A stretch of DNA of 64,000 nt from contig CAZFVY010000018.1 in assembly GCA_964522665.1 (NCBI GenBank), positions 1-64,000 of the forward strand. The letters are read 5' to 3'. Within the stretch, counting starts at the first letter, position 1. Each line of letters begins with the position of its first letter. Under the pieces are notes generated by a model that was not told the DNA's origin, made no database searches, and saw nothing but the letters and a program-made list of their open reading frames with translations. Positions 50,606 through 60,578 of the stretch are shown one piece after another. The position numbers and the translations under genes were made by a program. This DNA comes from CAZFVY01 sp964522665 (GTDB lineage: Bacteria > Verrucomicrobiota > Verrucomicrobiia > Limisphaerales > CAZFVY01).

Positions 50606-51349
50606 ATGAACAGAAACCTCAAAATCGCGCTCTATGTAGTCTTGGCCGCAGCGGCCACCTATTTTGGGAGGAGCTTCTACGCCAATTATACCGGGCTTAT
50701 GTCGGACTCCGCCAAAAAGGCGGAAACGGATTTGGTGAATGTCCCCACCCCGGACTATCGAACCAAAGACCAGGAGATCAGCAAAAGCGAATCCAAACTT
50801 GGCGTGTATGCCGGCGGTTTTTTTGTCTGTGTCGTCGCCGTGGGCTTGATGCTCGCCCATGACGTCTCCCATTTCATCGGCGGCCGCGCTCTCAAAGTGC
50901 TTTATAACGATGAGGGGGAAGGCATCGCGGATCCCGAATATGAAATCGCCGAGCAGACTTGGGCGGACGGGAATCATCTCGAAGCCATCGGCCTCTTGCG
51001 CGCGTATCTAGCGAAGAATCCGAAGGAGCTTCACGCCGCCCTCCGCATCGCTGAGATTTACGAAAAGGACTTGTCCAACCATTTGGCGGCGGCCCTGGAG
51101 TACGAAGAGGTTCTAAAATGCAAACTGAAGCCCGAGCGCTGGGGTTGGGCCGCGATTCACCTTTGCAACTTGTATTATAAACTGAACCAACCGGAGAAAG
51201 CCGTCGCCCTGCTCCACCGCATTGACTCTGAGTACGGCGAAACGGCGGCGGCGGAAAAGGCGCGGAAACGTCTGGCGATGGTCGAGACACCGGTCGGTGA
51301 AGCCGTGGCCCAGGAATCGAGCGCGGTCAGCGAAGAATCGTCCTCGTAG
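50606..51349 (+). CDS. Two-helix membrane protein with TPR repeats
   Basis: This 247-aa protein has an N-terminal membrane helix (about 7-22), an extracytoplasmic loop of about 45 residues, and a second helix (about 68-85). The C-terminal soluble part holds two to three TPR-like helical pairs (about 110-225: ADGNHLEAIGLLRAYLAKNPKELHAALRIAEIY and the following EEVL and NQPEKAVALLHRID units). The tail is rich in Ser and Glu. It probably scaffolds a membrane complex; there is no specific family assignment. It stands alone, with about 120 bp on each side. Confidence 0.72.
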   Translation: MNRNLKIALYVVLAAAATYFGRSFYANYTGLMSDSAKKAETDLVNVPTPDYRTKDQEISKSESKLGVYAGGFFVCVVAVGLMLAHDVSHFIGGRALKVLYNDEGEGIADPEYEIAEQTWADGNHLEAIGLLRAYLAKNPKELHAALRIAEIYEKDLSNHLAAALEYEEVLKCKLKPERWGWAAIHLCNLYYKLNQPEKAVALLHRIDSEYGETAAAEKARKRLAMVETPVGEAVAQESSAVSEESSS

Positions 51350-51465
51350 GGAATTGTCCGCAAGCGCGAGTTAGGCGGGGCCGAAAGAAAGGCCCGCCGC
51401 AGCTTCTCACGAGACAGACGCTCAACCCGCCTCCAGTGACTCTCGCGCGCTGTCCCCGTTCCCCT

Positions 51466-54400
51466 TCAACCCACGGGCGTTAAGCGCCGGTATTCCAGCA
51501 AAAACTGAAGGACGGCCTCGACGGCGGAGATCGCCCGGGCTTGGGCCTCGATCAACCCCTCGCGCTGGCCCAGGCGCCCCAGGCGCTCGACCTCCCGCAA
51601 GGCTGGCGCGATGGACTCAAAGCCGCACGAGAGCGTGGCGCCAAGAAACTCGTGCGCCGCCGCTTGAACCGCCGACATCGACGAGCTTTTCACGGCGGCA
51701 TAAAGGTTGGCCACAAAAAGGTCTGCTTGCCGAAAATAGAGGTCGATCAATTCATGCACGATCACAGCGTCGTGGTTGGAAATCTCTTCCAAGTGCGCCA
51801 GTGAGAGCGGCAGGTCCACCCGGCCGGTCCCCTCGCCCACGGTCCCATCGGAACCGTCCACGTCTTCCCTCCAGATCCCCGGCCCGCCGTCGAAAAGCGC
51901 GGGTCCACCGTCCGATTGGGGCGCCGTGATCGAGCGTCGGCGCTCCAAGGCGCGTTGGAGTTCCGCCTGCTTGACCGGCTTGGAAATATAATCGTCCATG
52001 CCGGCGGCGAGGCAGCGTTCGCGATCCTGACGCATCGCGTTCGCGGTGACCGCGATAATGTAAATCGTGGAACGTTTCGCCCCCTCAGCCGCCGCGTGCT
52101 GTTCGGCTCGGCGAATCGAACGGGTGGCTTCGAAGCCATCCATGTCGGGCATTTGGCAATCCATCAGGATGACATCGTAGCGAAGGTGGTGCAGGGTGCG
52201 AATCACTTCCAAACCACTCGCGACCGCATCCGCGGCGTAACCGAGCTTCTTCAACTGGGCGAGGATGACTTTTTGATTCATGCTGTTGTCCTCCGCCACG
52301 AGAATTCGGGTCTTCGGAATTTGAGCGGCGTCTGCGGACGCCGGCTCGCTCGCCGGCGCTGGGACTTGACTGGAGGGTTTTTCGAGCGAATCGCCGACCA
52401 CCCGCGCGAAGCACTCTTGGAGGCGTGACGATTTAACCGGCTTGGCGAGGCAATCGAGGATGCCGGCCGCCCGCAATTCTTCCGCGGAGAGCTGCTGGCT
52501 GAGCGAGGTCACCAGCACAAGTCTGACGCCCGCGATGAGGGCCTCTGATTTAATCAATCTGGCCAGTGAAAGACCATCGAGGTCGGGCATCTGCAGGTCC
52601 AAAAGCGCCACGTCAAAGGCTCGGCCCGATCGCGCCTCACGACGGAGCGCCTCCAAGGCGTCCGCCCCGTTTGAAACCTCGAGGCTTTGGAGGCGCCAAG
52701 CCCGCAGTTGGAGGCCAAGGATCCGCCGATTGGTCGCGTTGTCGTCCACCACCAGAACCCGCAAGGCGCTCCAATCCGGAACGGGCGCGGCTTCGACTTT
52801 CGCGACTGACGCCTGTTTTTCAAGGCGTATCGTGAACCAGAACCGCGCCCCTTCGCCCGGGCGGCTTTCGACGCCAATTTCGCCCCCCATGTTTTCCACG
52901 AGGCGCTTCGAGATTACCAAGCCGAGGCCCGTGCCACCAAACTTGCGAGTGGTTGACCCGTCAGCCTGAATAAACGCTCGGAAGAGGCGCGACTGACTCT
53001 CCTCGGAGAGTCCAATTCCGGTATCGCGAACTTCGATCCGAGGCGTGACATGAAGATCGGTCTCCGCAACTCGCGAGACCTCGACCACGACTTCTCCGTG
53101 ACTCGTAAACTTGATGGCGTTGCCCAGCAGGTTATTGAGCACTTGGCGAAACCGGCCCGGGTCGCCGCGAACGCGATCCGGCAACTCGGGCGCGACATAC
53201 CCGACGAGTTCCAACCCTTTAAACTGCGCGACCGGCGCATGCAGTTCCAGCGTGCTCTCGATCACTTCACGCAGGTCGAAATCCAGGATTTCAAAGCGGA
53301 GCTTGCCCGCTTCAATCTTCGAGAAATCAAGGATGTCGTTGATGATCACCAAGAGCGAGTCCGCGCTGGTCCGAATCGTCTCCGCGTAGTCGCGTTGTTG
53401 GGGATTCAGGCCCGAATCGAGCAGCAGCGTCGTCATCCCAATCACGCCGTTCATCGGCGTGCGGATCTCGTGGCTGACGGTCGCCAGGAATTCGGCCTTG
53501 AGCCGGCCGGATTCCAACGCCGCGTCCAAAGCCTGCGCCAGGTCGGCCTCGATTCGCTTCCGCTCCGTGATGTCCCGCACCGAGGCCTGGCACATGCCGC
53601 GATTACCGAAATCAATAAAGTTAATCGTGACTTCGACCGGAAAGACGCGGCCATCCTTCGTCCGGTGTCGGGATTGAAACGTGTGGGAACCACGTTGCCG
53701 TTTTCCCTGCCACAGCGCCGGCCATTCGTGCGCGGAAACGTCCGGGTTGATCTCCGCCACCCCCAGCTTCAGCAGCTCGGGCCGGGAAAACCCCAACGAA
53801 TCGCAGGCCGCGTCGTTCACGTACTCGAAACGGCCATCCGCGCCGACCCAAAAGATCGCCTCGACCGCGTGATCGACCGAAAACTGGGTAATCCGCAACG
53901 CCGCTTCCGTTTCGGCGCGCTCGCGAATCTCCGCCTCGAGTTCCCGGGTCCGCTCGGCGACCCGTAATTCGAGGGTCTGTTGCGCGCCCTGAAGCGCGGC
54001 GTCCTGCTTTTCAATTTGCGTCAGCATCTCATTGAAAGCGTCGATAAGTTGGCCGAGTTCGTCTTCGCCGTGTTTGTCCGCGCGCGCCGAGTAGTTTCGC
54101 TCCCGAGCCACTCGGGCCGCGATCTCGGCCAGGTGGAAGATCGGCCGGGAGATTACCCGCTGCAGTCGCCAGATCAGCAGCAAGGCCACGGCGGAAACCA
54201 ACACCAACGCCACCAGGCTGGTGTAGAGATACCGCAGCCAACGCGCGTTGAGCGCCTGGAGATCCGAAACGATGTAAATCGTCCCCAGGCGATCACCTTC
54301 AAAATTGATCGCGCGGAAGGTTCGCAATTCCCTGCCTTGGAATACCGGCTCGCCTTCGCTTGGGGTCGGAAACGGCCGCGGCGGGGAGCCCGCGCGGAGA

Positions 54401-54723
54401 TAGGAAGCGAATACCTTGCCGGTCCGATCGTAAACGCAGGCGGCGAGGATATTTGGCTGCGCGTGCAGCGACGCCAGCGTCTCTCGGGCGGAGCCAGGCT
54501 CATCGAACGAGAGTGAGGCGGCGCAATTGTACCCCAACATCTCGGCCGTCGTCGCGACCTCCTCCGCCAATTCGCGGCGAAACGAAAACCAGTCGTAAAC
54601 GACAAAGATCGCGCACGCCAGGACCAGCGCCAGGACGCTCGTCCCCATCGCGATGAAGACCAGCTTTTGTCGGATCGGGATGTCGCGCAGCCGGCGCATG
54701 GGGACGAATCTCCGGAAGCTCAC
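51466..54723 (-). CDS. Hybrid sensor histidine kinase (CHASE-like, HAMP, PAS, HK, two receivers, HPt)
   Basis: This is a 1085-aa membrane hybrid kinase. TM1 is about 20-43, with a periplasmic CHASE8-like sensor (about 45-155), TM2 about 165-187 and HAMP about 188-240. A PAS domain follows at about 278-392. HisKA has phospho-acceptor His418 in ATVSHEIRTPMNG. HATPase covers about 525-640, with N box LLGNAIKFT and G boxes DTGIGLSEE and GGTGLGL. Receiver 1 (about 665-785) has Asp in VALLDLQMP, and receiver 2 (about 805-930) has VILMDCQMPDMDG. A C-terminal HPt (about 975-1080) has His in AAHEFLGA. The GTG start overlaps the YfiR stop (GTGA), so YfiR probably regulates this kinase. No DNA-binding output domain is present. 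Confidence 0.93.
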   Translation of the reverse strand: MSFRRFVPMRRLRDIPIRQKLVFIAMGTSVLALVLACAIFVVYDWFSFRRELAEEVATTAEMLGYNCAASLSFDEPGSARETLASLHAQPNILAACVYDRTGKVFASYLRAGSPPRPFPTPSEGEPVFQGRELRTFRAINFEGDRLGTIYIVSDLQALNARWLRYLYTSLVALVLVSAVALLLIWRLQRVISRPIFHLAEIAARVARERNYSARADKHGEDELGQLIDAFNEMLTQIEKQDAALQGAQQTLELRVAERTRELEAEIRERAETEAALRITQFSVDHAVEAIFWVGADGRFEYVNDAACDSLGFSRPELLKLGVAEINPDVSAHEWPALWQGKRQRGSHTFQSRHRTKDGRVFPVEVTINFIDFGNRGMCQASVRDITERKRIEADLAQALDAALESGRLKAEFLATVSHEIRTPMNGVIGMTTLLLDSGLNPQQRDYAETIRTSADSLLVIINDILDFSKIEAGKLRFEILDFDLREVIESTLELHAPVAQFKGLELVGYVAPELPDRVRGDPGRFRQVLNNLLGNAIKFTSHGEVVVEVSRVAETDLHVTPRIEVRDTGIGLSEESQSRLFRAFIQADGSTTRKFGGTGLGLVISKRLVENMGGEIGVESRPGEGARFWFTIRLEKQASVAKVEAAPVPDWSALRVLVVDDNATNRRILGLQLRAWRLQSLEVSNGADALEALRREARSGRAFDVALLDLQMPDLDGLSLARLIKSEALIAGVRLVLVTSLSQQLSAEELRAAGILDCLAKPVKSSRLQECFARVVGDSLEKPSSQVPAPASEPASADAAQIPKTRILVAEDNSMNQKVILAQLKKLGYAADAVASGLEVIRTLHHLRYDVILMDCQMPDMDGFEATRSIRRAEQHAAAEGAKRSTIYIIAVTANAMRQDRERCLAAGMDDYISKPVKQAELQRALERRRSITAPQSDGGPALFDGGPGIWREDVDGSDGTVGEGTGRVDLPLSLAHLEEISNHDAVIVHELIDLYFRQADLFVANLYAAVKSSSMSAVQAAAHEFLGATLSCGFESIAPALREVERLGRLGQREGLIEAQARAISAVEAVLQFLLEYRRLTPVG

Positions 54724-55430
54724 GGGTGCGCGGACCGCGCCAGTTTCTGAAGTTGGGCGTTGATTTTCAATCCGGCCTGCTCCGCGGCCGGCAGGTTTAT
54801 CTCGAAGCGGAGCTTGTCGCCCTCCTGCGTAAACGTGATCACGCCGCCCGCCTGCGCAAACCGCTTGCTTTCGCCGACCGTCAACACGCTCGCATGCCCC
54901 AATCCCCGAAAAATCTCCGCCAATCGGGCCGGATCGCTTTCACCGATGAACAAAAGGTGGGCCGCCTTCGCCTCTTCGGCGGTCCTAAAGACTCGAACTT
55001 GGTAGCGCCGATTGTTGAATTTGCGATCCTGGACGATCTTCTCCAACTCGGAGCCGAACCGGTTCTCCCCGAGAACACCGATGACGATCGGGCTTGAGGA
55101 GGAGGAAAATGAGGAACTGGGCCACTCGACAAATTTCGTGAAATTATACAAGAACGCGGCTTTGAGTTGGTACTCGCGGGGAACCGCGGACTCCGCGCCG
55201 AACGCGGCAAACCCCGCCACCGACAACGCTAGGCAGGCCGCCAGCCAGGTCGGAAATTTGAACCAGAAATGACGCCGGCCGCCGAACCCGCTTTTGGCGG
55301 CGGCGACTCCCGCGGCCGGCCACCACGAGACCCGCGGGACGCCACCCTCGGGCGCGGCGCGCCCGCAAAATTCGCTTCGCGCCGCGGCGGCGCGAAGCCG
55401 CCTTGGCGCTGGGGCAAGGTTAAATCTCAT
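54720..55430 (-). CDS. YfiR family periplasmic protein
   Basis: This YfiR/DUF4154 family protein has 236 aa; relatives are periplasmic repressors of inner-membrane signalling proteins (in Pseudomonas, the YfiN cyclase). Diagnostic parts are YQLKAAFLYNFTKFVEWP, VIGVLGENRFGSELEKIV and HLLFIGESDP. A hydrophobic signal (WLAACLALSVAGFAAFGAESA) lies near residues 60-80, after an unusual Arg/Ala/Gly-rich extension of about 55 residues. A serine-rich insert (SSSFSSSSSP) sits near residue 105. The ATG at 55430 is the only available start. It is followed with a GTGA overlap by a hybrid kinase and preceded by a TonB-dependent receptor. Confidence 0.86.
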   Translation of the reverse strand: MRFNLAPAPRRLRAAAARSEFCGRAAPEGGVPRVSWWPAAGVAAAKSGFGGRRHFWFKFPTWLAACLALSVAGFAAFGAESAVPREYQLKAAFLYNFTKFVEWPSSSFSSSSSPIVIGVLGENRFGSELEKIVQDRKFNNRRYQVRVFRTAEEAKAAHLLFIGESDPARLAEIFRGLGHASVLTVGESKRFAQAGGVITFTQEGDKLRFEINLPAAEQAGLKINAQLQKLARSAHP

Positions 55431-55458
55431 GTGGAGCAAGGCGCCAGATCGTTAGGCG

Positions 55459-57624
55459 TCAAAACCTCCAGACTAACTTCCCAAAAACGCTCCGGGGGAT
55501 CTCCGTCAGGACCGGAGTAGTGTAGCTGGTGAACTCGGCGTGACTGGGCTGGATGAGATTCTGGCCCCAGACGCTTAATTCCACCGCCGGCGTCACATGC
55601 CACGTCAGACCTAAATCGACCCGCATGTGCGCCTCAATGTTCTTGTCAGGCAGATGATCGACATAATACATCGCGGCGTTGAACTCCAGATCATGGGGCA
55701 AATTAAGGTAGGAGCGAACCTGGAACTGGTTTTTCGGATTATCCCCTTCCGTGACCGACGTGGGCGCGATGCCCGGCGGCTTCAACTCAATCTCCAACCA
55801 GGTGTAGGCCGCAATCAATTTCCAACTATCCAAAACGCGCCACTGCACCGCGATCTCCGTCCCGTAGGCCCCGCCCGCTTGAGCGTTCGAAGGCGTATAA
55901 CCAACGGCCAAATGTGGCGGCGGCGGAACGAGTTCCACGGCGGCCGAACTGACCGCGTAGGTCGCTAGGCCATGGTAGTCGTTGTAATAGGCGGTGAGGT
56001 CCAGCGAAAGATTGGCCAGCGGTTTGACGCGGTAGCCGATTTCGTACGCGATCAATTCCTCGGAGTCCAAGTCCGGGTTGCCGAGAACCCTCGCGACCAC
56101 CAAAGGACCGTTAGGACCGGCCGAGGTCACGGTGTTATCGAATCGGATGTTGGTATCGATGGGGGCCGGTGTCCTCAGGGCGCGGGAGACCGACGCCCAA
56201 ACGGTTTGACGCTCGTCAGGGGTCCACGCCACGCGCCCGCCCGGCTCCAGCTCGAAGCCGGTGTAGTCGTTATGTTCCACTTTGGTCCCCAGCGTCAACT
56301 TCAGGCGATCCTCCACCAACGTGATTTCATCTTGTAGGAAGGTATTGACCAACTGATCGCGTCGCGTCGCGGGCATGAACGTAATGTCAGGCGTGACGCC
56401 GATAAACTCTGGTTCGTACCGATAGCCGAGACCCCACATAACGTCCTGGCGGTTACCCAGGGCGAAGCGGTATTGCAGGTCCGAATCATAGGTGTCCACC
56501 CGGGTATTCGCGCCGGCGGTGCTGTGTCGTTCGTGGTCGTAGTAGAGTTGGAGGGATAATTCCGAACTCTCGCTAAAACTGTGCGTCCAACGCCCCAAGA
56601 CGTTTACGCCGGCATCGAGGCCGACGACGCCGACATCCGTATAGTACGGCGGAGTCAGTTCCGCCTGCCGGACATTTTCGCCGAACTGCCCTTGAAAGTA
56701 GTCGCCCTGCAACGTCAATTGGTCCTGCAACGAAGGCTCCCAGTCCAAGCGGAACCCTCCTTGCCCGGCGTTCCACGCATCGGCCGTCGCGGTTCCATTT
56801 TGATCGTTGAAATGGTCGCGATCGAAGTACTTGCCGTAAACGCGGTAATAGAGGTTGGTCGCCAGCTCACCCCCGTAACGGGCGGCCACCGAGGGACGAT
56901 CCTCCGTGCCGTAGGAGGTGGTCACCAATCCGCCCTGGGTATCCTTGGCGCTTTTCGTAATGATGTTGATGACCCCGTTGACCGCGTTGGCGCCCCACAA
57001 GGTCGCGCCGGGCCCACGAATGACTTCGATCCGGTCCAGGTCCTCCATCACCAGGTCCTGGACGTTCCAATTGACTCCGGAAAAGGTCGGGCTGTAAACC
57101 GTTCGACCATCAATCAAGACGAGCAGTTTGTTGGCGAACTGGCTGTTGAACCCCCGGGAGGAAACCGCCCACTCGTCGCTGCTGATCCGCGCCACGTCCA
57201 AACCCGGCACCATCCGAAGCGCTTCGGCGATCGTGCTGGCGCCCGAGCGGCGGATATCCTCGGGCGTCAAGACCGCGATCGCGGCGGGCGATTGATCGAG
57301 CTTGGTCTCCTTTTTCGATACCGACGTCACCGATTCGTTCAGCAAATCCTGGATGCTGAGGTCCCCCAAATTCCCGGTCGAGGTTCCCGTCACTTGGCCA
57401 ATGGATTCATTCACCACCAACGAACCGGCCAGGAACATGATGAAAGCGCCCGCGAAACGGGAGCCGACCGCGAGGGAGCGCCGAAAATTACCTCTGCCTT
57501 GGATGGGTTGAGACGAGCGGCTGGCGAAATCAAAGGCTAGCGTCGGGCGGCGCTGAGTCAGGCGCGAGCGCTTCTTCGATCGCCACCAAAAGCTTCTCGG
57601 CCGTAAAGGGTTTTTGCAAGACAT
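55459..57624 (-). CDS. TonB-dependent receptor
   Basis: This is an outer-membrane TonB-dependent receptor of about 721 aa. The N-terminal plug (about residues 75-205) has NLGDLSIQDLLNESVTSVSKKE, VLTPEDIRRSGASTIAEALRMVPG, LVLIDGRTVY and the highly typical RIEVIRGPGATLWGANAVNGVI. The beta-barrel follows to the terminal aromatic ...GKLVWRF. This subtype is often encoded with YfiR and a histidine kinase and may act as signal transducer as well as importer. The start is uncertain: ATG 57624 has GTGGAA upstream and gives a basic-rich signal peptide, but it overlaps the kinase gene by 95 bp. ATG 57438 would remove the signal's basic part. Confidence 0.9.
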   Translation of the reverse strand: MSCKNPLRPRSFWWRSKKRSRLTQRRPTLAFDFASRSSQPIQGRGNFRRSLAVGSRFAGAFIMFLAGSLVVNESIGQVTGTSTGNLGDLSIQDLLNESVTSVSKKETKLDQSPAAIAVLTPEDIRRSGASTIAEALRMVPGLDVARISSDEWAVSSRGFNSQFANKLLVLIDGRTVYSPTFSGVNWNVQDLVMEDLDRIEVIRGPGATLWGANAVNGVINIITKSAKDTQGGLVTTSYGTEDRPSVAARYGGELATNLYYRVYGKYFDRDHFNDQNGTATADAWNAGQGGFRLDWEPSLQDQLTLQGDYFQGQFGENVRQAELTPPYYTDVGVVGLDAGVNVLGRWTHSFSESSELSLQLYYDHERHSTAGANTRVDTYDSDLQYRFALGNRQDVMWGLGYRYEPEFIGVTPDITFMPATRRDQLVNTFLQDEITLVEDRLKLTLGTKVEHNDYTGFELEPGGRVAWTPDERQTVWASVSRALRTPAPIDTNIRFDNTVTSAGPNGPLVVARVLGNPDLDSEELIAYEIGYRVKPLANLSLDLTAYYNDYHGLATYAVSSAAVELVPPPPHLAVGYTPSNAQAGGAYGTEIAVQWRVLDSWKLIAAYTWLEIELKPPGIAPTSVTEGDNPKNQFQVRSYLNLPHDLEFNAAMYYVDHLPDKNIEAHMRVDLGLTWHVTPAVELSVWGQNLIQPSHAEFTSYTTPVLTEIPRSVFGKLVWRF

Positions 57625-60460
57625 AGACAATTCCACACGCTTCCCGCGCTGCCTCATCCGCGTCAAAGGGCGTGCCGCTGGCGATGACGATCTTGATTTT
57701 CGAGTCAAACGACCGCACCGCCCGAGCCGCCGCCAGCCCGTCCATCACAGGCATCGACAAGTCTGTCACCATCACCGAGATCTTGCCCTGGTTTTGAGCG
57801 CAGACCGCGACCGCCTCGGCGCCGTGCGCCGCGGTTAACACCTGGTAACCGAACGCTTCGAAGGTCTGACGGGCGATATTGCGAATCATCGCTTCATCAT
57901 CCACTACCAAAATGCACTGGCCGTTTCCAACTGGTAGGGGCCGTCGCAGGGTCGCGTCGTTTTCAATAGCCGCCGTCGCCTGCGCTGGCAAGTAAACTTT
58001 AAAACAAGCGCCGCGACCGATTTCACTTTCGACCGTGACAAACCCTTCGTGGCTGCGCGCAATCGCCCGAACCGTGGACAAACCCAGTCCGGTTCCCTTC
58101 CCCAACTCCTTGGTGGTGAAGAATGGCTCGAAGATCCGCTCCCGCAGCTCGGCGGGAATCCCGCCGCCGGTATCGGCGACACGCAGCGCCAAATACGGCG
58201 CCGGTCGCGCGTCTGGATGGGCTGGCAAACTCTGTTGTTCCGGATCCAGGTTGGTCGCGCCAATCGTGAGTACTCCGCCGTCAGGCATCGCGTCGCGGGC
58301 GTTGATGCAGAGATTGAGCAACACCTGGTGCAACTGCGTCGCGTCGGCCACCACCGGCCATAGGTTCTCGGGCACGTCGGATTCGATGCGGATCGTCTTG
58401 GGAAAGGTTTGGCGAGCGATGGAGGCCATGTCATGGATCAGCGCTTTCGCGTCCAACGGAACCCTCAAACCTTCGATGCCGCGGGCAAACGTCAACACCT
58501 GCTTGACCATGTCGGCGCCGCGCAGGGCGCTCGATTCGAGAATCTCGAGCATCGGTTGATCCTCCGGCGAGCCGAACTTCATCCGCAGCAATTGCGTCGC
58601 CATCAGGATCGGCGCGAGCGCGTTATTAAGGTCGTGCGCGATCCCGCCAGCCAAGGCTCCAATACTTTCGAGGCGTTGATCACGCAGCGAGCGCGCCTGG
58701 CGCTCGCGTTCTTCGGTCGTGTCGGTGAACGTGACGACGACCCCGCGCACGACTCCTTTTTCGATCATCGGGGCGGACGAATAGGCGACGGGAAATGAGG
58801 TCCCGTCCTTGCGCCAGAATACCTCATCGTCCACCCGACAACCCTCCGCGAGCATAAAAGAGCGAGCAATCGGGCACTCGTGCCGCGGATAGGGCGTGCC
58901 GTCGAGCTTGGCGTGATGGATCAACGGGTGGGTCTCCCGGCCCAAAAGCTCCTCGGGAGCGTAACCCAACATTCGCGCCCCTGATCGGTTGATGAACGTG
59001 CAGCGCGCCTTCGCGTCCAGGCCGTAAATGCCCTCACCCGTCGATTCCAAGAGCAGTTGCAATTCAGTCGCCAAATGCGCCCGCTCCTCTTCAAGCAGTT
59101 TGCGCTCCAGAAATTGGCCTAGTTGAACCCCGAGTCCGGTCAGCAAATTGAGCAACGACTCATCTTCCGAACCAATCTCGCGCCAAAAAAAGACCATCAC
59201 TCCCCGCGCTTCCGACTGGAATCGGACGGGAACCGCGACCGCGGCGCCACCCCCGAAGGGACCGCTGACGCGCCCGCGCGGCATTCCGACATCGTGCGGC
59301 GATTCCGATTCCCACGCCGCTTCGCCCGACGCCCAGACCTTTCCCGCCAGCCCTTCGCCAATCCCGAGCGACGCGCGCTGCTCGGCGGCCGAAGCGGAGT
59401 CGTCAACCGAGGCCGCCGGCCAACAGCGCTGGCAACGCAGGCGCTTCGTTTCGGCGTCCACTTCCCAAAACTCGCCATTCACGCACAGTGTGCGTTCGCA
59501 AATGACCTGCAACGCCCGCTCGACCGCCACGGACGAACCGCTCGCTTCCGCCAATACCTTCGTAATCGAATGTTGCAAGTCGAGCCGTTGATCGGCCAGC
59601 ACCCGCTCGGTGATGTCAGTCCACGAACCGACGATTTCGATCGGCCAGCCGTCCGCGTCCCTTACAAGTCGTTGCTCTTCCCGCACCCAGGCGTAGGCGC
59701 CGTCCGCCCGCCGGAGCCGGTAGTCGCGCGCCAATTGGCCCCGGGCGAACAAACGCGGCAACCCCGCCATCACTTTCTCCCTCTCGTCGGGATGCAAATG
59801 ATCCTCCCACCAGTTCTCCTGAAAAAAATCAACCGTTTCCGAACCGATGATTTGCGCGAAGTTTTCGCTGACGTACGCGGGACTCGTTCGCTCGCCGTGG
59901 ACGGTCAGCGAGTAGATGACCGCCGGGCTTTTGGCCAGGAGCCGTTCCAGCTTCTCCCGCATCCCGCGCAACGCCTCCGCCTGCGCGGTCAACTCGTAGG
60001 TTTTCTCCTCCAACCGATCGACCAATTGCGCGCTGTACTGCTTCATCAGCGTCAATTCGTCGCGCGACTGGGCCGCGACGGGCGCCCCACCCGGACGACT
60101 TTTGATGATTTCCTCGAGCGCGGCGATCAGAACCGCGGCGCGGGAAGGTTTATTAAAGACGCGGTCGGCGCCGAACTGGATCCCCAAGTCCTCGGCCTCC
60201 AACGAGCCATAGGTGGCGCTGTACACGATAAACGGCAGCGCCGAAAAACGCGGGTCATTCCGCACTTCACGACAAAGCCGGTACCCGTCCATGTTTGGCA
60301 TCAAAACGTCGGAAATAATGCCGTCCACTCGGTCCCGATTGAGAACCGCCAACGCCTCCACGCCGTCCGCCGCCTGCACGACCTCGACCCCCTCGGCTTC
60401 GAGTGTAACGCGCAAGAGTTTGCGGGTCGGCTCCAGATCATCGACGATCAGGATTCTCAT
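57530..60460 (-). CDS. Soluble hybrid histidine kinase (receiver, PAS, GAF, PAS, HK, receiver)
   Basis: This is a 976-aa cytoplasmic kinase without membrane segments. The receiver (1-120) has Asp51 in GIISDVLMPNMDG. A coiled coil and PAS (about 175-295) lead to a GAF-like domain (about 300-465) and a second PAS (about 475-595, with TFTDTTEERERQ). HisKA-like GALAGGIAHDLNNALAPI carries the phospho-acceptor His. HATPase (about 700-830) shows DTGGGIP and GTGLGLSTV, and a C-terminal receiver (about 850-970) has VMVTDLSMPVMDG. Receivers at both ends suggest control both as input and in a phosphorelay. Its 3' end overlaps the chosen start of the receptor gene by 95 bp. The single-domain regulator gene lies 118 bp upstream. 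Confidence 0.93.
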   Translation of the reverse strand: MRILIVDDLEPTRKLLRVTLEAEGVEVVQAADGVEALAVLNRDRVDGIISDVLMPNMDGYRLCREVRNDPRFSALPFIVYSATYGSLEAEDLGIQFGADRVFNKPSRAAVLIAALEEIIKSRPGGAPVAAQSRDELTLMKQYSAQLVDRLEEKTYELTAQAEALRGMREKLERLLAKSPAVIYSLTVHGERTSPAYVSENFAQIIGSETVDFFQENWWEDHLHPDEREKVMAGLPRLFARGQLARDYRLRRADGAYAWVREEQRLVRDADGWPIEIVGSWTDITERVLADQRLDLQHSITKVLAEASGSSVAVERALQVICERTLCVNGEFWEVDAETKRLRCQRCWPAASVDDSASAAEQRASLGIGEGLAGKVWASGEAAWESESPHDVGMPRGRVSGPFGGGAAVAVPVRFQSEARGVMVFFWREIGSEDESLLNLLTGLGVQLGQFLERKLLEEERAHLATELQLLLESTGEGIYGLDAKARCTFINRSGARMLGYAPEELLGRETHPLIHHAKLDGTPYPRHECPIARSFMLAEGCRVDDEVFWRKDGTSFPVAYSSAPMIEKGVVRGVVVTFTDTTEERERQARSLRDQRLESIGALAGGIAHDLNNALAPILMATQLLRMKFGSPEDQPMLEILESSALRGADMVKQVLTFARGIEGLRVPLDAKALIHDMASIARQTFPKTIRIESDVPENLWPVVADATQLHQVLLNLCINARDAMPDGGVLTIGATNLDPEQQSLPAHPDARPAPYLALRVADTGGGIPAELRERIFEPFFTTKELGKGTGLGLSTVRAIARSHEGFVTVESEIGRGACFKVYLPAQATAAIENDATLRRPLPVGNGQCILVVDDEAMIRNIARQTFEAFGYQVLTAAHGAEAVAVCAQNQGKISVMVTDLSMPVMDGLAAARAVRSFDSKIKIVIASGTPFDADEAAREACGIVYVLQKPFTAEKLLVAIEEALAPDSAPPDASL

Positions 60461-60578
60461 AGTGTGAATCTGCCTTCCCCCGCAAACGCTCGGGCGCCGC
60501 CGTTCGGACGCACGGCCAGGGGCCGTTCATGACCCCAGATCGGAGCCGAGAGGGGACCTTGCTTTAATTCCATGACGC

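Noticed and set aside
59123..60532. 469-codon plus-strand ORF opposite the hybrid kinase
   Set aside because: Fully antisense to a well-supported kinase gene, with Arg/Pro/His-rich shadow composition typical of GC-rich DNA and no family motif.
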